Both the position numbers and the translations under genes were made by a program. This document shows positions 34,209 to 42,758 of a stretch of 64,000 nucleotides of DNA, piece after piece. The notes under the pieces were generated by a model. The model did no database searches, had not been told where the DNA came from, and saw nothing but the letters and a program-made list of their open reading frames with translations. Source of the stretch: an uncultured Bacteroidales bacterium. GTDB lineage: Bacteria; Bacteroidota; Bacteroidia; Bacteroidales; SZUA-534. The stretch lies in assembly GCA_902790595.1 (NCBI GenBank), contig CADASL010000006.1:62001-126000 (forward strand). Reading direction: 5' to 3'. Each line of letters starts with the position of its first letter. Within the stretch, counting starts at the first letter, position 1.

Positions 34209-34260
34209 TCCCGACAGCTATCGGGATTAGATGTTCGTAGGGACGCGATTAATCGCGTCC
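34209..34260. repeat. Two palindromic elements side by side
   Basis: TCCCGACAGCTATCGGGA (34209-34226; one central mismatch pair) is nearly the same as the palindrome at 11608. GGACGCGATTAATCGCGTCC (34241-34260) is a perfect 20-bp palindrome preceded by GTA. Both sit where the spacer changes from C-poor (GGGTGTTGGGTATTAG) to G-poor (GATTCACCCATTAAAC). Confidence 0.85.
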
Positions 34261-34362
34261 GATTCACCCATTAAACAATTAATAATGAATAATTAACAAT
34301 TAACAACGGAATGACAATCCGAGCCGTCTGTAGTCTGTCGTCCGTAGTCTGATGTCCAAAAA

Positions 34363-35589
34363 ATGAACCATTTCACTCATCTGCAAGAGTTTATCCGCAC
34401 CACTGAAAACTGGAAGGAAGTCATTCATCACCGGCCTTACTGCGTGCGAATATCGCCCTGCCCGTTCAATGACAGGTGGAACTTGCTGATGTACAATATG
34501 CACCATTGCGATTTCAGTTTGGATGTGGTGCGTGAGTGCCGCGGCACGGTGGTCGACGATGACGGCAACATAATCTGCGCCCCGTACACCAAATTTTTCA
34601 ATTTCGATGATGAGCACGCCGACGCAATCGACTGGCAATCAGCCGTTGTGCGCGAAAAAATCGATGGCGTGCTAATCAAGATGTTCAAGCACGAAGGCAA
34701 GGCCTATTGGGTGTCGAACGGCGGTTGGGACATCTGGCACATCGACCTTGCCGGCTCGCCATTCGACAACGCCAAAACAATGCTCGACACGCTGCTCGAA
34801 ACCGCCGGCATCGGCTGGACCGACCGCATTCCTGATGGCTATACACTTATGTTTGAGATTGTTAGCCCATATAGCCGCATCATCTGCTTTTATGAGGAGC
34901 CGAAACTCTGGTTCCACGGCATCCGCGACAGCGAAGGCAACGAGATGACGCCCGAGGCGGCCAAAGAGCAGTTCGGCATTCCGTTCGACATTCCGCGGCA
35001 GTATCCGTTCCACTCGCTTGAAGAAGTGCAGTCCGCCATCAGCACTTGGCACAGTTATGCACAGGAAGGTGTGGTGGTATGCGATAAGAATTTTAAACGA
35101 CTGAAAATCAAGTGCGAAGACTATCTGAAAAAGAAGTTCTGCAACGATGCCAACACCTTGCGGCAATTCTGGCGCATTTGGTCCGACGGCAGTTTCGACG
35201 ACCTGCCCGAGGGCGAGACACGTTGGCGGGTGTCGCTCATTGCCGATGCCGCAAACCGCGCTATCGACCTGATGAGCACGCTTTGGACCCGCGCCAACCG
35301 CCTGCTCGACGCCTGCAACCACGATTTTACAACCTACGCCCGGCAAATCACAAGCGACGACAGCTCGTCGTTCCACCAGCACCTGTTCCTATCGGCCGCC
35401 AAACTGTCACAAGACGATTTTCTGACTGCCGTCGATGCCGACATAAAGCAGGTTTACGTGCACTTTGTGAATCTGATGAACGAGTGCGGAATCGACCTGA
35501 CAGGTGTGATTGCGCAAAAGTATATATTTGATTCCAAACAAGATACGGTAAGCTTTATTAAGCTCAACAGTCGGAAATCGGAGGAATAA
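34363..35589 (+). CDS. ATP-dependent RNA ligase (Rnl-type nucleotidyltransferase)
   Basis: A 408-aa enzyme of the covalent nucleotidyltransferase superfamily, predicted to seal RNA 5'-phosphate and 3'-OH ends through a lysyl-AMP intermediate. Motif I is REKIDG with nucleophile K99 (KxDG 99-102), after RGTVVDDDGNIICAPYTKFF. Motif III is TLMFEIVSP (E165), motif IV EGVVV (E235) and motif V RLKIK (K248, K250). The C-terminal 150 residues are helical and not recognised; they probably give RNA specificity. There is no kinase/phosphatase partner nearby. It is preceded by GTAGTCT/GTCGTCC heptads. RNA ligase is favoured over DNA ligase because the OB-fold and zinc parts of DNA ligases are absent. Confidence 0.82.
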   Translation: MNHFTHLQEFIRTTENWKEVIHHRPYCVRISPCPFNDRWNLLMYNMHHCDFSLDVVRECRGTVVDDDGNIICAPYTKFFNFDDEHADAIDWQSAVVREKIDGVLIKMFKHEGKAYWVSNGGWDIWHIDLAGSPFDNAKTMLDTLLETAGIGWTDRIPDGYTLMFEIVSPYSRIICFYEEPKLWFHGIRDSEGNEMTPEAAKEQFGIPFDIPRQYPFHSLEEVQSAISTWHSYAQEGVVVCDKNFKRLKIKCEDYLKKKFCNDANTLRQFWRIWSDGSFDDLPEGETRWRVSLIADAANRAIDLMSTLWTRANRLLDACNHDFTTYARQITSDDSSSFHQHLFLSAAKLSQDDFLTAVDADIKQVYVHFVNLMNECGIDLTGVIAQKYIFDSKQDTVSFIKLNSRKSEE

Positions 35590-35625
35590 AACGCGGTTAT
35601 GCCGGATGCAGGCCGCCCCGAAAAA

Positions 35626-36675
35626 TTACTCCACGCCGTAAATTCTTTGCATTACCTGCTCGATGGCCGCTCCGCGCAAGCCGCGAGCCGCAATGGTTCC
35701 ATCGGGTGCGAAAAGAATTATCTCAGGAATGGCGTTGATGCCGTAGATGTCGGTGGCAATATGCTGCGAGTTGATTATCTGCGGATAGGTAATTTGCTCA
35801 TCTGCAATGGCTTTTAGCGATGCGTCGGGTTTGTCCCAAACGGCCACGCCAAGCACCACCAGCCCCTTGCCGGAATATTTGCTGTAGGCGGCTTTAAGGT
35901 TTGGAATCTCGGCGCGGCACGGTCCGCACCACGAGGCCCAGAAGTCCACCAGCACATAGTTTCCGCGCCCAACGTAGTCGCTCAAGCGCGATGTTTGGCC
36001 GTTGTAAGCCACCTCAAAATCAACGAATTTCGCACCGGGCTCGGTCCGCGCCTTATCTTCAAGTGTCTTCCTGATTTTCCGCAACTTATCGCTGTTTTGC
36101 CATTTCTGACTGAGCATCCCGATGTATTCCAAACCGCGCCGATTACTGATTTGGTCGTGGAACTGCAAGACGATGTGGTAGCCGAGCGGGTCACCGGCGT
36201 GTTGCTTGATTGCCGGAGTCAAAACCTTGTCGAACTGCATTTTAGCATCGGCCTCGGTAATTTTTCGCTGGCGATATTGTGTGATAATCTGCACCAGCTG
36301 GCCATAAAGCGCGCCGCAATCGTTGTTGAGCGCTGTGCCCGATGCCGGCATAATTCCACCGTCGCTCATATCGATATTGATGACGCCGTTTTCGAAAAAC
36401 ACTGGCGCAATTTGTATTGACAGGTTGGAACTGCCCAGATGCCCCATAAAAGCGCTGTCAGCGAACAATTTACGTGGTACAATCTGCCCGTTGTTTACCT
36501 GCACAGAATCCACAATTGGGTCGGAACCGATGTTTTGGTTGCGGATGTAGAGCGTGCCAGTGAAATCGGGCTGTCCGATGTTGCCTTGCAGCGTGTAGCT
36601 GATTTGCGCACTGGCCGGAACGGTTGTCGCGGTTACAACCGACAGGATGGCGATTATGTTTTTTATCTTGTTCAT
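35626..36675 (-). CDS. TlpA-like thioredoxin with DUF4369-type N-terminal domain
   Basis: A 349-aa secreted thiol-disulfide protein. The start is ATG 36675, giving a signal peptide (MNKIKNIIAILSVVTATTVP, then ASAQ); the longer frame overlaps the helicase gene and is spurious. The N-terminal half (GNIGQPDFTGTLYIRNQNIG) resembles DUF4369. The C-terminal thioredoxin domain has VLVDFWASWCGPCRAEIPNL with an intact WCGPC and the cis-Pro in GINAIPEIILF. Likely acts in the periplasm, for example in cytochrome maturation or oxidative folding. Confidence 0.9.
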   Translation of the reverse strand: MNKIKNIIAILSVVTATTVPASAQISYTLQGNIGQPDFTGTLYIRNQNIGSDPIVDSVQVNNGQIVPRKLFADSAFMGHLGSSNLSIQIAPVFFENGVINIDMSDGGIMPASGTALNNDCGALYGQLVQIITQYRQRKITEADAKMQFDKVLTPAIKQHAGDPLGYHIVLQFHDQISNRRGLEYIGMLSQKWQNSDKLRKIRKTLEDKARTEPGAKFVDFEVAYNGQTSRLSDYVGRGNYVLVDFWASWCGPCRAEIPNLKAAYSKYSGKGLVVLGVAVWDKPDASLKAIADEQITYPQIINSQHIATDIYGINAIPEIILFAPDGTIAARGLRGAAIEQVMQRIYGVE

Positions 36676-36730
36676 CTGGTGCAAATTGCGTTTGTTACGA
36701 TAGCTGAGAATCTGGTTGCTTTCAACTTGT

Positions 36731-38026
36731 TTATTGCTGTCCGCCCTGAGGTTTGCCTCCGTTGTTCCCGCCTTGGGGTCTGCCGTTGCGCCTACGGTTG
36801 CCGTGGTTGTTGTTGCGGCCACCGCGGTTGTTGCGTCCGCCACGGTGGAAATGGCGGTTCTGCTTGCGCTCAGCCGCTTCGGGCTTGTACTCGGGTGCGG
36901 CATCGAAACCTTCGGGCAACGCAGGTTTTTCAATCTCGTAGCCAATCAGTTTCTCGATTTTTGCAAAGCGCTGCACATCCTTCGGGTTAATAAGCGTGAT
37001 GGCCTCGCCCGTTGATTTGGCGCGAGCGGTACGGCCAACGCGGTGCACGTAATCCTCTGGGTCGCGGGGCACATCGTAGTTCATAACCAAGCCGATATTA
37101 TCAATATCGATACCGCGCGAGACAATGTCGGTGGCCACCAAAACCGAGAATTTGCGGTTGCGGAAATCGAGCATCACAGCCTCGCGGTCGCACTGCTCAA
37201 GGTCGCTGTGGATAGCGCGCGCCTCGATTTTGGCACGGCGCAGGTCCTGCACAAGCGTTTTCACGGTGCTCTTTGTCGATGCAAAGACGATAACGCTGTC
37301 TAAATCCTTGCTTTTCAGTATGGTTGCAATCAGTTTGTTCTTCTGCTCGTCGTAAGCCATATAAGCCGTCTGGCGCACGCCCTCGGCGGGTTTTGAGATA
37401 GCAATGTTAATCTCGACCGGATTTGTCAGGATTGCGCTTGCCAACTGCCTGATTTTGGGCGGCATAGTGGCCGAGAACATCAGCGTCTGACGCTGTTTTG
37501 GCAGATAAGTGATTATGCGTTTTATATCATCGACAAAACCCATATCGAGCATCTTGTCGGCCTCGTCAAGTATCAGATATTCAAGGCTGTCGAGTTTTAC
37601 ATAGCCAAGATTCAAGTGCGAAAGCAGACGGCCTGGCGAAGCAATGAGCACGTTGGCGCCACTCTCAATGGCCGAGCGCTGTTGGTCCCAAACGCCGCTG
37701 TCGCTGCCGCCGTAAATGCCCACCGACTCAACACCGCAGAAATAGGCGAATCCCTGGAATTGCTGGTCAATCTGCATCACGAGTTCGCGTGTCGGGGCAA
37801 GAATCAGAGCCTTGATTTTTTGCTCGCGCTTTGTCGTCAAATGGTGCAGAAGCGGCAGAATGTAAGCCGCCGTCTTGCCCGTTCCTGTTTGGGCGCAGGC
37901 AATCATATCGCGCTTGTCGAGCGCCTGCGGAATCACTTGTTCCTGCACTGGCGTCGCTTCGTCGAAGCCCATTGCGTCGATACCTTCAAAAACTTCGGGA
38001 TTTAAGTGTAAGTCTGCGAATTTCAT
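36731..38026 (-). CDS. DEAD-box RNA helicase, RhlE-like
   Basis: A 431-aa ATP-dependent RNA helicase. Q motif region GFDEATPVQEQVIP, motif I AQTGTGKT, Ia APTRELVMQ, II DEAD (ILDEADKMLD), III SAT (FSATMP), IV VIVFASTKS, V ATDIVSRGIDI and VI HRVGRTARA are all present. The tail after residue 375 is basic and rich in Arg, Gly and Asn (GGRNNRGGRNN), an RNA-binding RGG-like extension. It probably helps ribosome assembly or mRNA decay. Upstream of the thioredoxin gene on the same strand, 55 bp apart. Confidence 0.94.
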   Translation of the reverse strand: MKFADLHLNPEVFEGIDAMGFDEATPVQEQVIPQALDKRDMIACAQTGTGKTAAYILPLLHHLTTKREQKIKALILAPTRELVMQIDQQFQGFAYFCGVESVGIYGGSDSGVWDQQRSAIESGANVLIASPGRLLSHLNLGYVKLDSLEYLILDEADKMLDMGFVDDIKRIITYLPKQRQTLMFSATMPPKIRQLASAILTNPVEINIAISKPAEGVRQTAYMAYDEQKNKLIATILKSKDLDSVIVFASTKSTVKTLVQDLRRAKIEARAIHSDLEQCDREAVMLDFRNRKFSVLVATDIVSRGIDIDNIGLVMNYDVPRDPEDYVHRVGRTARAKSTGEAITLINPKDVQRFAKIEKLIGYEIEKPALPEGFDAAPEYKPEAAERKQNRHFHRGGRNNRGGRNNNHGNRRRNGRPQGGNNGGKPQGGQQ

Positions 38027-38064
38027 TGCTTTAGTACTGGGTAGTTCTTCTATTTAAAATCCAA

Positions 38065-38469
38065 TCATTTAGCTGTTTTCAGCATTTTATGCATCTTATC
38101 CAACAATTGTTTTGTCGGCTCAATCAGCGGTGCCACATCGTTTTCCGACCAATCGAACATATCATCGTAATCACCGCTTTGCCTCATATTCTGAAGCCTG
38201 GAAATCAGTTTGGCATCATCGGTATTGAGCAGATTGTTTTGCACAAATTCTTTCCCAATGAGCCCGATAACTCCGGTGTGCGTTTTTGCCGAAATGCCTT
38301 TGTCGGTTAAAAGTGCCGACGCCATATGAAAAACAGCATAGTATAACCTATTGGCTGTCAGACTCCAATGGCACAATCGCGCATTGTCTTCAGCCTCAAT
38401 TAATACAGAAAATGATTTTTGAATCCGATATTCGATAATCGCAGCTTTCTCTTTGTCGCTCAACTCCAT
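38065..38469 (-). CDS. HEPN domain protein (probable toxin of an MNT/HEPN pair)
   Basis: A 134-aa all-helical protein. NRLYYAVFHMASALL is the HEPN core; R41 and H48 form an R-x6-H motif like the ribonuclease motif of active HEPN proteins. The C-terminal DYDDMFDW and DVAPLIEPTKQLLDKM are typical of the family. It overlaps the preceding nucleotidyltransferase gene by 10 bp, so the pair is translated together. In characterised pairs the nucleotidyltransferase AMPylates the HEPN RNase and blocks it; here this is inferred from architecture. Confidence 0.88.
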   Translation of the reverse strand: MELSDKEKAAIIEYRIQKSFSVLIEAEDNARLCHWSLTANRLYYAVFHMASALLTDKGISAKTHTGVIGLIGKEFVQNNLLNTDDAKLISRLQNMRQSGDYDDMFDWSENDVAPLIEPTKQLLDKMHKMLKTAK

Positions 38470-38783
38470 AGCTCAACTCCTTCTTGCGTAACATTTTTGT
38501 AAAACGGCGTAAAACTGCGTTTTTCCCATTCTTCGCTGGTGTAGATAATCGGATTTATTGTTGTATCGATTGTCCAACCCAACTCAACAAACGGATAGGC
38601 CGTAGAATTGAAATCGGAATTTGTACTGCGGCCTGTTTTATTCAGTAAAATAAGGATATCCCAATCAGAATCAGCACGATAGTCGCCTCTGGCTTGCGAA
38701 CCGAACAGGACAACACGCGAACCCGACGGCATTACTTGCCGCGCGGTCTGCTTGATTGATTCTATAATGGTTGCCCTATTCAT
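38460..38783 (-). CDS. MNT-type minimal nucleotidyltransferase (probable antitoxin)
   Basis: A 107-aa protein from ATG 38783; an upstream TTG at 38816 would place the promoter box inside the gene. The polymerase-beta-like active site is complete: GS(28-29)-x10-D40-x-D42, in LFGSQARGDYRADSDWDIL. The GSx10DxD pattern is the hallmark of MntA-like enzymes. Its 3' end overlaps the HEPN gene. A perfect -7 box ends five bases before the ATG, so the message is probably leaderless. Confidence 0.88.
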   Translation of the reverse strand: MNRATIIESIKQTARQVMPSGSRVVLFGSQARGDYRADSDWDILILLNKTGRSTNSDFNSTAYPFVELGWTIDTTINPIIYTSEEWEKRSFTPFYKNVTQEGVELWS

Positions 38784-38787
38784 ATTG

Positions 38788-38795
38788 CAAATATA
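38788..38795 (-). promoter_or_regulatory. -7 box TATATTTG of the MNT/HEPN operon
   Basis: Perfect TAnnTTTG element on the minus strand with only four bases (CAAT) between it and the ATG at 38783. Confidence 0.65.
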
Positions 38796-38857
38796 CTTAT
38801 TTTCAGAGATTTGCAAGAGACGCTCAAAATTTGATATTGAAACTGCTTATACTATTT

Positions 38858-40099
38858 TTATTTTACCACAGCATCCAACTCTTTCATTATCAGTGTGGTT
38901 CCGCCGCGCATCTCGTCAACGTATGCCGAAGCCTTCTGTCCGGCCCGCTTGCAGTCGTCGGGATTGGCGAAGTAGTGGTCGAAGGCGCGAGCAAGTTGCT
39001 CATAATCAGATATGCTGATAGCAGCGCCACGCTCAATGAGTTGGCAGGCTTCGCGGAATTTGTGGTATCTTGGTCCGAAAACCACTGGCACACTGTAGGT
39101 TGCGGCTTCAAGTGTGTTGTGGATTCCCTTTCCGAATCCGCCGCCAATATAGGCCAACTGTCCGTAGCGGTAGAGCGACGAGAGCAGACCTATACAGTTT
39201 ATAATCAACACGTTTGCACCATCAACTTTCGATTCATCGGCTTGTGCGTCGGTGTAGCGCACAACCTTGCCCGTGCACGAACTCCCTACTCGGCTGACAT
39301 TGGCTTCGGTGGTCTCGTGCGGCGCAATTATCATCTTGATATTGTGCTCGTTTGCGTAACGACAAAGCAATTCTTCATCGCCAATCCACGTGCTGCCTGC
39401 AACCAAAACCTTATCGGCATCGGCCACAAAACGCTCTATAATCGGTTGTGGTTTAGCCTGTTGCACAAGGTCGTAAACGCGGTCGAAACGGGTGTCGCCG
39501 CCAACCTGTACATTATTGATTCCAATTCCTGCCAACAGTTGCTTCGAGTTTTCGTCTTGAACAAACAGCAAAGTGAAGAATTTCAGCATTTTGCGATACC
39601 ATCCGCCATACCATTTGAAAAAGGCCTGCTGCGGACGGAAAATCGACGAGAAGACATAAGTTGGCACACTGGCTTTGTGCAACTGGTTCAGGTAGTTATA
39701 CCAAAAATCGTACTTAATGAAGAGTGCGGCTTTCGGCTTGACAATCTGCATAAAACGGCGGGCGTTGCGGCGCGTGTCGGCTGGCAGATAGAAAATGTAG
39801 TCGGCGCCGGCGTAGTTCTTGCGCACTTCGTAACCCGACGGCGAGAAGAACGTGAGCAGCACGGCGTAATCGGGGTGCTTGGCCTTAAATGCTTCAATGA
39901 CAGGCCTTCCCTGCTCAAACTCGCCCAATGACGACGAGTGAAACCAAACAACCGGCTTGCTGCCGTCGATTTTTGCGGCCATCTGCGAAAGCAAACCCTT
40001 GCGGCCGCGAATCCACAGCCGCGCCTTCTCGTTGAACGGCGCAACCACGCGGATTAAAAACGTGTAAACCCTGATACTCAGGTTGTAAATGAATGTCAT
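38858..40099 (-). CDS. waaA: 3-deoxy-D-manno-octulosonic acid (Kdo) transferase
   Basis: Transfers Kdo from CMP-Kdo to lipid A precursor at the inner membrane. A 413-aa GT30 glycosyltransferase from ATG 40099; a longer in-frame extension upstream overlaps the promoter. An N-terminal membrane anchor (YNLSIRVYTFLIRVV) is followed by VVWFHSSSLGEFEQGRPVIE, ALFIKYDFWYNYL, VLVAGSTWIGDEELL, MIIAPHETTEANV and YIGGGFGKGIHNTLEAA, all standard motifs. Confirms a Gram-negative envelope with Kdo-containing LPS. Confidence 0.95.
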   Translation of the reverse strand: MTFIYNLSIRVYTFLIRVVAPFNEKARLWIRGRKGLLSQMAAKIDGSKPVVWFHSSSLGEFEQGRPVIEAFKAKHPDYAVLLTFFSPSGYEVRKNYAGADYIFYLPADTRRNARRFMQIVKPKAALFIKYDFWYNYLNQLHKASVPTYVFSSIFRPQQAFFKWYGGWYRKMLKFFTLLFVQDENSKQLLAGIGINNVQVGGDTRFDRVYDLVQQAKPQPIIERFVADADKVLVAGSTWIGDEELLCRYANEHNIKMIIAPHETTEANVSRVGSSCTGKVVRYTDAQADESKVDGANVLIINCIGLLSSLYRYGQLAYIGGGFGKGIHNTLEAATYSVPVVFGPRYHKFREACQLIERGAAISISDYEQLARAFDHYFANPDDCKRAGQKASAYVDEMRGGTTLIMKELDAVVK

Positions 40100-40119
40100 T
40101 GTTCTTTTTGTTTCGGCCG

Positions 40120-40127
40120 CAAATATA
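40120..40127 (-). promoter_or_regulatory. -7 box TATATTTG of waaA
   Basis: Perfect TAnnTTTG element on the minus strand, 20 bp upstream of the waaA ATG. Confidence 0.65.
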
Positions 40128-40283
40128 CGGTAGCATATCGTGAAAAACACCCTTTTAGGGCCGTTTTTGAGCAAAATTTATCAACCTGCGGGTGTGAAAG
40201 AGTCCGAGCACCGACGAATCTATTTCGCCGATTGCCAAGCCGGATTTTTTCTTTCGATGTAATTGCCGCACATCTAATTATGC

Positions 40284-40291
40284 TATTTTTG
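40284..40291 (+). promoter_or_regulatory. -7 box TATTTTTG of the GH3 gene
   Basis: Perfect TAnnTTTG element 58 bp before the ATG at 40350; an AT-rich leader with no Shine-Dalgarno sequence follows. Confidence 0.6.
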
Positions 40292-40349
40292 TCCGTTACA
40301 GAACTGTTAGAGGCGATATAATTTTCTAATAATCATAAAAATAAAACAA

Positions 40350-42698
40350 ATGAAACCACTAAAACTCTTGTGTCTGGCCGCCATTTTCGCAGGCTGCACA
40401 GCCAAAAACGCCGACGAGCAACTAATCGACCAACTCTACAACCGAATGCCGCAGCAGGAGCGTATCGCGCAACTGCGCAGTATGTATATGGACACGCTTT
40501 TCGACGCGCAGGGGCTGCTCGACACGGCTCGCTGCCGCCAGATGATACCCTACGGAATCGGTCATTTTTCGCAGTATGCCAGCCAGAAACCGATGGACGC
40601 CAACGTTTTGCGCGACCGAGTGGTTGCCGTCCAGCAGTGGCTGATGGCCAACACGCCAAACGGCATTCCCGCGCTCTTCCACGAGGAGGTGCTGTCGGGA
40701 GTCAACACGCGCGGCGCCACAATTTATCCGCAACAGATTGGGCAGGCGTGCTCGTTCAACACCGAATTGGCCGAACTCAAGACGCGCCAGACTGGCAAAG
40801 TGATGCGCCAAATGGGCGGTGTTCTGTCGCTTTCGCCGATGGTGGATGTGTGCCGCACGCCGTCGTTTAACAGGCTTGAGGAGTCGTATGGCGAAGACGG
40901 TTATCTGTCGGCGGCGATGGGCGTGGCCTTTGCCCGCGGTCTTCAGCAGGGTGACCTGAAACAAGGCGTTGGCACCTGCTCAAAGCACTATTTGGGCTAC
41001 GGCGGCGGTGGCGATGCCGATGAGAAAGAGTTGATGGAGGAGATTCTGCTGCCGCACGAGGCGATGATTCGCCTTGCCAGAAACCGTGTGGTGATGCCTG
41101 GCTACCACGCTGTTCACGGCATCAACTGCGTGGCTAACAGTGAGATACTTATCGATATTCTGCGCAATTATCTCGGATTCGACGGAATGGTGGTTAGCGA
41201 TTACACCGCCATCGACCAGATTCCCGACCAGCCCGATGCCGTGCACAAGGCGGCAGCGGCTATCAACGGCGGTTGTGATGCCGATTTTCCTCACGGCGCC
41301 AACTATCAGTATCTGCAACAGGCAATCGACAGCGGACTTGTTGAGTCTGCGGCTTTTGAGCGTGCCGTGAAGGCCGTTCTGCGTCACAAACTGCACGCTG
41401 GCCTGCTCGACCAAAATCCGTATCTCTACTCAACCGACAAAATCGAACTCGACACACCCGACGAGCGGCAAACTTCATATCAGATTGCAACACAGTCGGT
41501 TGTGCTGCTCGAAAACAATGGCATTCTTCCGCTTGGCGCGAAACAATCTGCCGAAAAATCGGAACTCAACGTTTTGCTGACGGGCCCCAACGCCAATTCA
41601 ATGTGGGCGATGTGCGGCGATTATGCGTTCCCGTCGATGACCTATTTCTGGAAGAGGATAATGACCGATTTGGACCATCCGCACGTGGTACCGCTGCTCG
41701 AAGGAATGACTTCGCGCAAGCCTAACGGCGTGACAATCAGTTATTCGCGCGGATGTGACTGGACCGACACCATTGAAACCCAACTGTCGAACGGCGGCGA
41801 CAAACGCGCTTGGGACTATGAGATTCTGCACCGCAAAGTTGAGTCGGGCGAAAAGGCCGACAAAGCCGAAGCCTTGCGATTGGCGGCCAAAAGCGATGTG
41901 ATTGTGGCGGCTGTGGGCGAGAATGTGATGCTCTGCGGCGAGAACCGCAATCGCCAGGGACTGCGACTGCCAGGCCGTCAGGAAGAGTTTGTGAATGAGT
42001 TGATTGCGACGGGCAAGCCTGTTGTTCTTGTCATTTTTGGAGGTCGCGCACAGGTTGTTTCCGGGTTGGCTGAACGTTGCGCTGCCGTTATTCAGGCGTG
42101 GTATCCGGGCGAGGAGGGTGGCAACGCTGTGGCCGATATTCTCTATGGCCGCGTATCGCCATCGGCCAAATTATCAGTTAGTTATCCCAATACCGAAGTT
42201 TATGAGCCAATTTGCTACAACCGTTCCACCACACCCGACAGCCGCGTTCAGTGGCCGTTTGGTTACGGCTTGAGTTACAGCACTTTCGAGTACAGTAATC
42301 TGCAAATCGACGGCGAAGTCTCAACCAGTGCGCCGTGCGTCAATCTGTCGTTTGAGGTGAAGAACACAGGCAGGGTGGCCGCCGACGAAATTGCGCAAAT
42401 CTATCTTTCGCCAACGGCTGACAATCAAAACATTCGCCCAATTCAGTTGCAGGGATTTGCCCGCGTATCTCTCGAACCTGGACAAACAAAGACTGTGCGC
42501 GTGAAACTCCACACCGAGCAGTTCGGCTACTACAGCAACAACGGCCAGCGCCAGTGGAACATCGCCCCAGGCACGTTCAGCGTGAAAATTGGCGCATCGT
42601 CGACTGATATTCGCTTGCAAGAAAACGTGACGCTGAAAGGCAAAATGGTGGTTAAAAAAATGAGAGACAACTATTTGTCGGAAGTGACGGTGGATTAA
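40350..42698 (+). CDS. GH3 family beta-glycosidase lipoprotein
   Basis: A 782-aa exported hydrolase, probably a beta-glucosidase or beta-xylosidase. Signal MKPLKLLCLAAIFAGC with lipobox FAGC. GH3 N-terminal barrel: HEEVLSG, SLSPMVDVCRTPSFNRLEES, SKHYLGYGGG, and the catalytic Asp D284 in GFDGMVVSDYTAID. GH3 C-terminal domain: SVVLLENNGILPL, VGENVMLCGENRNR and WYPGEEGGNAVADILYG. Fibronectin-III-like domain at the end (VNLSFEVKNTGRVAADEIAQ, PGQTKTVRVKL). No SusC/D neighbours, so it is not part of a typical polysaccharide locus. Confidence 0.93.
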   Translation: MKPLKLLCLAAIFAGCTAKNADEQLIDQLYNRMPQQERIAQLRSMYMDTLFDAQGLLDTARCRQMIPYGIGHFSQYASQKPMDANVLRDRVVAVQQWLMANTPNGIPALFHEEVLSGVNTRGATIYPQQIGQACSFNTELAELKTRQTGKVMRQMGGVLSLSPMVDVCRTPSFNRLEESYGEDGYLSAAMGVAFARGLQQGDLKQGVGTCSKHYLGYGGGGDADEKELMEEILLPHEAMIRLARNRVVMPGYHAVHGINCVANSEILIDILRNYLGFDGMVVSDYTAIDQIPDQPDAVHKAAAAINGGCDADFPHGANYQYLQQAIDSGLVESAAFERAVKAVLRHKLHAGLLDQNPYLYSTDKIELDTPDERQTSYQIATQSVVLLENNGILPLGAKQSAEKSELNVLLTGPNANSMWAMCGDYAFPSMTYFWKRIMTDLDHPHVVPLLEGMTSRKPNGVTISYSRGCDWTDTIETQLSNGGDKRAWDYEILHRKVESGEKADKAEALRLAAKSDVIVAAVGENVMLCGENRNRQGLRLPGRQEEFVNELIATGKPVVLVIFGGRAQVVSGLAERCAAVIQAWYPGEEGGNAVADILYGRVSPSAKLSVSYPNTEVYEPICYNRSTTPDSRVQWPFGYGLSYSTFEYSNLQIDGEVSTSAPCVNLSFEVKNTGRVAADEIAQIYLSPTADNQNIRPIQLQGFARVSLEPGQTKTVRVKLHTEQFGYYSNNGQRQWNIAPGTFSVKIGASSTDIRLQENVTLKGKMVVKKMRDNYLSEVTVD

Positions 42699-42721
42699 TT
42701 CCTGATACAAAGCAATAAAAT

Positions 42722-42752
42722 AAGGCGCATCGGTTATGGTGCGCCTTTGTTT
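42722..42752 (+). terminator. Terminator of the GH3 gene
   Basis: AAGGCGCA (42722-42729) pairs with TGCGCCTT (42740-42747), followed by TGTTTT. It may also help end the leftward AbiE transcript. Confidence 0.82.
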
Positions 42753-42758
42753 TATAAG

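Noticed and set aside
36676..36945. N-terminal extension of the TlpA-like protein
   Set aside because: It overlaps the helicase C-terminus, is Ala/Thr-rich frame-shifted sequence, and would hide a clear signal peptide at 36675.
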